From contig NC_061783.1 of NCBI RefSeq assembly GCF_022458985.1, positions 16,747,913 through 16,811,912 of the forward strand: a stretch of DNA of 64,000 nucleotides, given 5' to 3'. Source of the stretch: Mugil cephalus. Taxonomy: Eukaryota; Chordata; Actinopteri; Mugiliformes; Mugilidae. The notes below the pieces were generated by a model. The model did no database searches. It was not told the origin of the DNA and was given only the letters and a program-made list of their open reading frames with translations. A program made the translations under genes and the position numbers. Below, in pieces: positions 56,971 to 64,000 of the stretch; position 1 is the first letter of the stretch; the number at the start of each line of letters is the position of its first letter.

Positions 56971-57280
56971 CTGGTCTTGTCCCGACTTGTCTCGAGGTTG
57001 TATCGCAGAATGAGGTTAGCTTTATGCCTAGCCTAGCAACGCTATGGTCAAACACATCCGATATTTCTCTGTTAGCCGCACTAACCCTGATATGAGTGAC
57101 TGTGAATAGGTAAAGAATGTGTTCAGCTTACTTGCGCTCGCTTTTCTTTTTTTCCCCAGAAAAATAAATGAAAAAGGGGGGGAAAAATAAAGTTGTTAAC
57201 ACTGGACTCGATCCGTCACCGAAAGAGCCGTCAACGGCTACTGGGTGATTTGGTGAGATGGGAGCCGTTTGGGACCTCCA
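56971..57280 (-). promoter_or_regulatory. prrc2a: prrc2a promoter and candidate 5' UTR exon(s)
   Basis: The exon with the ATG has an acceptor (TTTTCTCCCCAG) at 54483, so at least one upstream non-coding exon exists. Two strong minus-strand donors are candidates: CCAG|GTCAGT ending at 56971 and GCAA|GTAAGC ending at 57131. Downstream in the first intron, at about 56400-56415 on the plus strand, lies 'aacaaaatggcggtgg', close to a YY1 site, as in csnk2b. No TATA box is seen. Confidence 0.35.
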
Positions 57281-60040
57281 CGGAAAAAAAAAAAAAAAAA
57301 AAAAAATGCGACTTTTATTTTTTATTTGAAACTACTTTTCAAATGAAAATTAACGTTAGCACATACATACCATTTGTGGATTTATTTTTTTTATTAATGA
57401 ATATACGAGTTCACACTTAAAAACTGTGATTTTATTTTATTTATTTATTTTTTTTTTAACTCAAAGCCATACATTTCCACTTGAAAAAGAAAAGCCTCAT
57501 AATTTTTACAGAACTAATAATTCTTCTCTCAGCAAAGACTCTAATTTTTGCAGGTGAATGGGTGGAATAACATTGGCTGGTTGTGGTAAATATGTGAGAG
57601 AGGAAAACGTATAATATTACATAGATACTATCACGCACCATCTACATTGTATGGGATGAAATTTGATCTGTGTTGAAAATACAAAAGAGAAAAGAAAACA
57701 AATAAACTGGAACTTTCCTTCACTGTATGTGGGAATGTGTTTTAATCAGATCCTGAATATTTTAAGCAACTGGCTCGGATCAGAAATCTCTGCTTGCTGG
57801 GAGATAAATCTCAGTTATCCAATATAACCAAATAACTTTTCTATAATTTCGGTGGGTCTGTGCAATAACTCAAACAGCATCGTATTAAGTGATAAGGGAG
57901 GGACCCCTTGGGACAGGTTTTGGGATTACATAAAGTTGGAAAATGACCCCCGCTAGGATTCTGATTTTTGTTTGTTTGTTGTTTTTGAAATCTTGTAATA
58001 CTGTATAGCCCAGCAACATGCATACATACATGGTGTAGGTGGAAACATGTCGGGTATATATATATGTGTGTGCAGGTATGGTGGATGTATGGGTGCATGT
58101 ACAGGTGAGCTTGTACATGTACATTTTGTATGAGCTGCCTCATCTTTTTCATGTTCAGATTCAAAATATTTTTATGTTCATAAGACAAACAAGTCTGTCG
58201 CCAGAGTGTGTACTATCTCTTCCTGTATGGAGAAACGTGCTAATAGTTTGCAGTGCACCAAGCCTTTGAAAAGTGCAATAAAAACTTGAATTAAAACAAA
58301 CAAATGTGATTTGTCCTCACATTTCTTGCAAGACAGCTGATTCTGGTGAAGTGAACATGGGTAAATTCTTAATTAAGTAATAAAATGCAGATTTTTTATT
58401 TTTGTATTTTTTTATTAGTTGATTTGTATAAAATTCAATGTAAAAAAAAAAAAGACGAAGTGCAATATTCCCTTTTTATTGTCATCCCAATTTAATGGTG
58501 ACAGTTTATTTTGGAACAACCAGCATGTTGATGTTGATTTTATTCAATTTGTTTCTGTCAAAAAATAAAAAATAAAAATATTACGGTAAAATGAGATGTA
58601 GTATGACAGAGACATTTGGACACAGGAGTGATGTTAAAATTACTCTTCATATTTGAGATATTTACATTTAAACCAAGTCCTTCTTTTACAGAACAGAAAA
58701 GAAATCTCTCCATCGCATATTTTATGAAAAATAAAGAACAATTTGTAACTGTGTACGACATCTGTTAGGAATAATTTATTTATTCTACAGACTTTGAAGA
58801 TCCCAAACTCAGCTTACAGCTTCACTTCCAAATCTACACTCACATGCCAAAACATTAGGTACATCCAACTTCACGGATGTTATAATTCAATTCAATTCAG
58901 TTCACTTTATTTGTCCCCACGGGGCAATTTGGACGGACATGACAGCGGCTTGAAGGCCACACAAAACAGAACAGGCCATGCAACTGCACATTCATATTAA
59001 ACAGAAAACATGTGACACGTCATTTAAAACTTGTTGACGAGTTTAGGTTGAAACAATGTGAGAGAGGTGGCAATTCTGTTAAACCGGACTCCGTTGAACA
59101 ATTAAGTGTTATTTACCCTAACCCGCTGACCTCTGAAGGTGGCTGTCAAATTAACAGTAACACGTGTTGGCACAACACAATACAATTCGACAGTGGCACA
59201 AACCTCAGCTTCCGACATGAAAACACACTTGAATCAACATCTCTCCGTTACTTCGAACCTATGCTGCTTCGTGGAGATAAGATTTAGTCTTCACTTTCAC
59301 TGGAGTACCTAGTGAACTGGCAAGCGAGTGTGTGTGAAGTATGGAGTGATTACAAAAAGAAAAAGAAATATGCAAACCCCACAATGTATTGTGTACAAAA
59401 GAAGCTATTGCTGACCATGTTTTCCATTATACACTCACCCATTCACATCCAATCACACACACACACAAACTAAAGAACGTTCAAGTGCCGAATTACAACA
59501 AAAGGCCTTTTACATTATTTTACACGATTAGTGGCGGCTCCTAAGGCAGAGCTAATTTCAATCAGAATGAATTCATGGCACATAATAGCGAAGAAAATTG
59601 TAATTACAAGCACTGACCCATATATAAATGAAGCGGGCCACTTCTCCAAGTATGCACTCAAGTTTCACATATATTTTCCTCCAGTGTTTCCAGTTTGGTT
59701 AGATCACCGTTTTTTTTTTAGATGTAGGAATTTCAGAGAACAGAAAGACAGAATAAGAGGAAAATGTCTTGGATAGATATGTCGCACTGTGAAGATAAAC
59801 TGCTGGGGCATTCGTGGATGATGCAGATGTGTTTTTTTCCCTGTTTTTAATTTCATTGAGTGCATTTTTTTCTTCCTGAGAAAGTCACAAACAACCTCTT
59901 CCTCCATTTCCCTTAAAAGCTTCAATCTGGGAGACAAACACAAGATGGAATCAAAACAAGAGTCATGCTGTGATACAATAAATCTGTCCAGGTTGTTACT
60001 CATACATGAGCTCCCTCTCCTCACCTCCTGCTCATGCCCT
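57281..60040. other. Intergenic region between neu1 and prrc2a
   Basis: The neu1 3' UTR should occupy the right-hand part. A poly-A tract (57280-57305), TATA/GTGT simple sequence (58055-58075) and a short inverted-repeat element (58835-59332) are present. No coding sequence is recognised on either strand. Confidence 0.45.
58835..59332. mobile_element. Short inverted-repeat element with ACTCACATGCCA...TTAGGTACA ends (MITE)
   Basis: The left end 'tacactcacatgccaaaaca' then TTAGGTACATCC is matched by the right end 'gtacctagtgaactggcaag' then CGAGTGTGTG, read on the other strand. The pattern 'ACTCACxxGCCA ... TTAGGTACA' is a well-known fish Tc1/mariner-type terminal repeat. The ~0.5 kb interior has no transposase and includes a 'TTCAATTCA...TTTATTTGTCCCCACGGGG' repeat block. 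Confidence 0.55.
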
Positions 60041-63000
60041 CTACTTGCCACCATACAGGTGGATCTTGACGAAGGAGACGGTCTCGTAGTAATCCTTCTC
60101 GCCCTTCTCATAAATGATAAATATGTGCTTCCGGTCCTCTGCGGTCCCACTGTCCAGTGACGTCATGCTGGAGTAGCCGCTGGGTCCCGGCCATATCTGG
60201 AGCGGATTGTCCACCCAAGATGTACCATTCGTCAGCGACCATCGTAGGGTTAGGTTTACTCCTGAGAGATAAAGCAAGTTTATTTTATTATTTCACTCAT
60301 CTCTTTAACAAAGGTAATTGTGGTTTATTTCAACCTGGAAAATTTCCAATTATTGTGGCTATTGTAGATCAGTGGCTATCAACCTGAGGTCCACAAAAGG
60401 GTGCGCCAAAACTTGTCTGATTTGAACTCACCATCAGTTTTCACCTGTTTCACCAGTCACATTTTTTTAACCAGTATTGTGTGTGCCTCCCTACATGTAT
60501 AATAGACAGGGCTTAAAGTATCCAGACACTGTGACGGACATCACTTGCCGGTCAGAAGCAGGGTGGGGGTGAGTCTTGGCAAACTTGGTTGAGATCCAGC
60601 TGCAGCTGCTGCTGCATTCAAGGCAACTTGGGGAAAATGAGCTCTGCTCCCAGAGCAAAAATAAATAGCTGCTGCACATATTTTAAATTTCAGCAAAGCG
60701 TGACAGTACACCAAACTTACTGAATAAAGAAATTTCCGTGTTGGAATATAGAATTTCTGAGGTTTCATGAATGCATCATCTAAGCCATTGAAGTCACTGT
60801 CGTCTGAAAGATGGAGAGTAAATTTCTGAAGCTAGGAGAGACGAAGCTCACACCCCCTCACACAGACGAAGCTATGCTTTATGGGGTGGGGGGTGCTTTT
60901 TTTAGATACAAGTAGCATTTAGATCATGCTAATTACTCAGGTCAGTGTATCTACAGGCACAAGAACGCTCCTTGGTTTACAGTGCTACACATGTAATTAC
61001 AGATTTGCCTCATAAGATATTGTTTTCTCAGAGAAAGTCAGCCTCATGCATGCAGAAACCAGCAGATGAATATGTAGCAGACATTCTTGGATGGAGCTCT
61101 CTAATTCAGATAGACACAAATGGCTGTTCCAGGCAACTAGTGTCTTTTTTTATTTACTAATAAATAACTAACAAAGAAGAAGAAAAATGCAAAATAGAAG
61201 CTGCTATATATCATAGTCCCTTGTAGGATTCTGGCTCTCAACCAAGTAGCTTTTTGGAGTTATAACAGAGTTTGGTTTAAGAGTGGATTGTGACTCTTGG
61301 CGTTTCTTACTTTTTTGGTCGCTGGAGGGGTTGGTGAAGTAGAGCACTCCGTCTTTTTGCAAAGCTCCAGCTGCTACCACAGGATCCACCAGCGAGGAAT
61401 CGAAGGTCAAATTATCCACGGGTAGGGTGAGCCCTCCATCCTTGCTGCTCACCACTATGCGACACCGACAGTGGTAGTTGTTCTGGTTCCGCACGTTGAT
61501 GACGATGGTGCCGTCCAACATCTCAATTGGCTGTAGATGTAGATGAAGGGTAGCGCATTGAATTGTGATTTCAGACAAGTCCAAAGTTTAAACAACCATC
61601 GACTCATATGTGATTCACTATGAGACCCTGGTTTCACAGAAAGTTTTGTAAATAATGATAGAGGCATTTTTGTCCACTAGAGGGCAGTAGACCTATTAAC
61701 AATTAACTAGTTAACAACTTCCTTCAGTGCTTAGTAGGCAGTTTACGAAAAGCTGTTCCGTTCTCTCTTTCTTTAAATAAAAATGCATTGTCATAGATGT
61801 GGATTTCTGCTTAAGGCTGCTTCTAGAAGCTGTCTTAATGAGACTTCTGAGTAGAGATTGACTAATATATCAGTCAGCTGATATATCGGACGGATATTTG
61901 CATATTATACTGATATCCGTATATGACAATTGTTGCTATGTAGATATATACGACAACTATATGTTTTTTCCAGCAAGATTTACAGACTTTATTTCTGTGG
62001 TTAGGCTAATTGTATCTCGTTTCGTTGTATCTCGTTTCTGACACAGACAGAAGGAAGAGATGTCTGGTTCGAATATAGTCGCATTCCCATCATCTCTATT
62101 ACCTACTGCTGCTGGCTAGGTTAGTTAGTAGCTGACCACTGGTCTGCTGGTTGGTTGTCCAGTTGGAACCGGGCTTCTAAAGGAGTTTTGCCTTAGATCA
62201 TGGCACAAGGGATTGTAACATCTCATCCTGTGTATTAATGAATATCCACAGGCAGCCCTGTGCTGCTGGAGACACTACAGACTGTGCAGCCCATACATTG
62301 CTCCTTCCCCACTAAGAAAGTGCGAGCAGCTGGAAAATGCTTGTGCTCTACTTCTTTTACCTGTTTATTTTGTATGCATCAGAGCGTTAAATATCTTTGA
62401 GTTCAATAAATGTTCATGGTTAAATTGAGACTCATTGTGTCATGGAGGGAGAAAAAGCAGTATCGGCTCCAAATATCGGAAGCGCGTATCGGCTGTATTG
62501 GTATCGGCCCTAAAATTCCACATCAATCGATCTTTAGTACTAGGAACGATAATAACGCTGCACCATGCAAAACTTAAACAACCATCCAAAAGTTTTGTAA
62601 ATGCCATATTTTGTAAAAATAAGAGAAATATATCCAAGTGCAGCGTTATTGAAGTGGCATGTTTATCTTCTCTTTGAGTATCATTTCCTGTCCATCACAG
62701 CAAGGGAGGTGTCACTCATCGTTTTATACAGTCATTGTGGTTTGGCTTTGTTCTGCATTCACCGTGGACAGTGTTTATACGTAACCTAGGGTTTCTCACA
62801 TCTTTGTGAATTACTGGAATAAAAAAATACTACGCCTAGAAACTTAGGCGTCACACTAATAGCTTTACAATGTGACAGATGTGGCCGTGAGCAGATAGTA
62901 TACCTGGCACTCGTCGGGGTTGAAGTCCTGTGCTTTCTTCTGCTGGTTGTACGGGATGCTCTTCAGGGCTGCACCGTTGTACCACGTTTTCCCATGGTTG

Positions 63001-63086
63001 TCACTCAGGATGCAGAAAACACCGTCGCCCTCTATAGTCCCATGTCCACAAACCACCAACCGCCCCTTTGCTGGTGGGTAACGCTT
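60041..63086 (-). CDS. neu1: Sialidase 1 (lysosomal neuraminidase), C-terminal three exons
   Basis: Exons 63086-62904 (183 nt), 61530-61311 (220 nt) and 60261-60041 (221 nt) join in frame; earlier exons lie past the window end. The first encodes [18 protein letters not shown] and the Asp box SDNHGKTW, then NPDECQ, whose Glu corresponds to human Glu264. The second begins with the equivalent of PYELPDGS (PIEMLDGT) and has [11 protein letters not shown], with the catalytic Arg280. The catalytic Arg341 codon is split by the last intron (A|GA), followed by VNLTLRW and the nucleophile Tyr370 in GPSGYSS. Sequons NLT and NGT match human N343 and N352. NEU1 removes terminal sialic acid from glycoconjugates in lysosomes, in complex with protective protein/cathepsin A. 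The C-terminus is LYGGK, whereas human ends in the sorting motif YGTL. Residue numbers are counted from the human sequence as I recall it. Confidence 0.95.
61852..62539. mobile_element. Non-autonomous hAT-like element in a neu1 intron
   Basis: The left end 'tagagattgactaatatatc' and the reverse complement of the right end (TAAAGATCGATTGATGTGG) are imperfect inverted repeats. Inside the ends are 'gatatatcgga' and 'gtattggtatcggccctaaa' words, a layout I recognise from a common fish and vertebrate hAT-derived element. No transposase is encoded. A clear 8-bp target duplication is not seen, so the ends are approximate. It lies between the first and second visible neu1 exons. Confidence 0.5.
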
Positions 63087-64000
63087 CTGTAGTTCAAAAG
63101 ACGGGTTGCACACGTGTCAGTGTGTTAAAATTAAAACGTGCAGCTCAGAAGGGAGAACAAATGTGTCCCTGTGTCTTATGTCCTGACAAGGATGACTGTC
63201 ATCATGTTTAATGAAAACCAAAAATAACAGTATAATCACAGAACAACATTTTTCATCCAAATGGGCCCCAATTCCTAATTCATCTGCTGAAGGTTGAGCA
63301 TCAAAAAACAGCAGCTCATGATAGCCGATAATGGCCCATGTAGAGGAATAAGCAGCTGATTTAGACAATTAAAGCTCCCATTTGATTACATATAATGATA
63401 CAGAGGCAGCAAACCTTACTGTCTGTTTTAAATGCATTCGGCGTGTTTGTTCCACAAGTCCAAAAATAAAGCTATTTTTCCAAATATTTTGAAACATGGA
63501 AACTGCTTCGGGTGGTGCTTTTTTTTTTTTTTTTTACAATCATCATTTAAACCACTACTAATGTCTGTTTGTCATGTTAACACACGCTTCGAATGCAAAT
63601 GTCGCTTTAGCGCTTTATCTGGAGGTTTAACACTCTTGGCTCTAAAGTTAGATAACAGAAGATATAATCACCCCATGTTATGAACCGCAGCAGGGAAATG
63701 TGCAGAGTTCAGTTAAGCATCTTGAGATAAACTGGATCGCTACTGATCGCTACTGAACACTCAACTGAACTTAAAAGTTGAATAAAAACAAGCAGACCCT
63801 GTCCTTTCTGTATTTATTAATTATTAATGAACTCTGCTGGCTCTGAAGAGAGTGAGTTTCCACTTGGAAATGATAAGAGGTGATGATATTCCAAATAAGG
63901 CACACTGACCACCATCTACTCATAGCGCGCTCAAAATAGAAGGATGGAATCTTCACACCTGACAAATTACGACAATCTAACATCGCCGTCAACGGTACAA
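63087..64000. other. neu1: neu1 intron, partial
   Basis: Upstream of the exon at 63086. I looked for the next sialidase exon (the block with the SxDDGxxWS Asp box) on the minus strand and did not find it, so this intron continues beyond the window. A T17 run is at 63519-63535. Confidence 0.6.

Overview
This window is nuclear DNA from a vertebrate, almost certainly a teleost fish and probably a spiny-rayed one. It has short GT-AG introns, an AT-rich intergenic background, deleted Tc1-like transposons carrying a fish-type terminal sequence, PIF/Harbinger and hAT-like relics, and many GT/CA microsatellites. I see no operons, phage genes or CRISPR arrays. All recognised genes lie on the minus strand, so transcription runs from high to low coordinates.

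Reading in the direction of transcription, the gene order is as follows. (1) The last three exons of neu1, lysosomal sialidase (63086 to 60041); the upstream exons lie beyond the window edge. (2) A complete prrc2a/BAT2 gene (54445 to 44430): sixteen coding exons that join in frame to 1,962 codons and end at the point where the mammalian protein continues. (3) A complete csnk2b, the regulatory beta subunit of protein kinase CK2 (39234 to 33446): six coding exons giving exactly 215 residues. (4) A tandem cluster of Ly6/uPAR three-finger genes: three complete three-exon genes (24235-13557, 11819-10291, 6597-4970), one pseudogene (4680-3778), and the first two exons of a fifth copy (2419-1918) whose last exon I cannot find.

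In mammals PRRC2A, CSNK2B, LY6G5/LY6G6 and NEU1 all lie in the MHC class III region, so this looks like a compacted teleost version of that block. The Ly6 exons have nearly constant sizes (52-55, 108-111 and 215-230 nt) and the same intron phases, which indicates tandem duplication. A local duplication between 3.8 and 5.0 kb shows one copy dying: its last exon is gone, its second exon has lost cysteines, and it carries a non-LTR retrotransposon tail.

The remainder is intronic or intergenic. It contains three Tc1/mariner relics, one PIF/Harbinger relic inside csnk2b, hAT-like or short inverted-repeat elements, a degenerate dispersed repeat built on TTTAGCTAAC/TATTTCAACT found at four places in the Ly6 region, and simple repeats. 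The observations most worth checking are the C-terminal truncation of Prrc2a, the Ly6 pseudogene, an exon that begins with a donor-like GTGAGT, and the altered C-terminal tail of Neu1. No wholly new biological system is evident.
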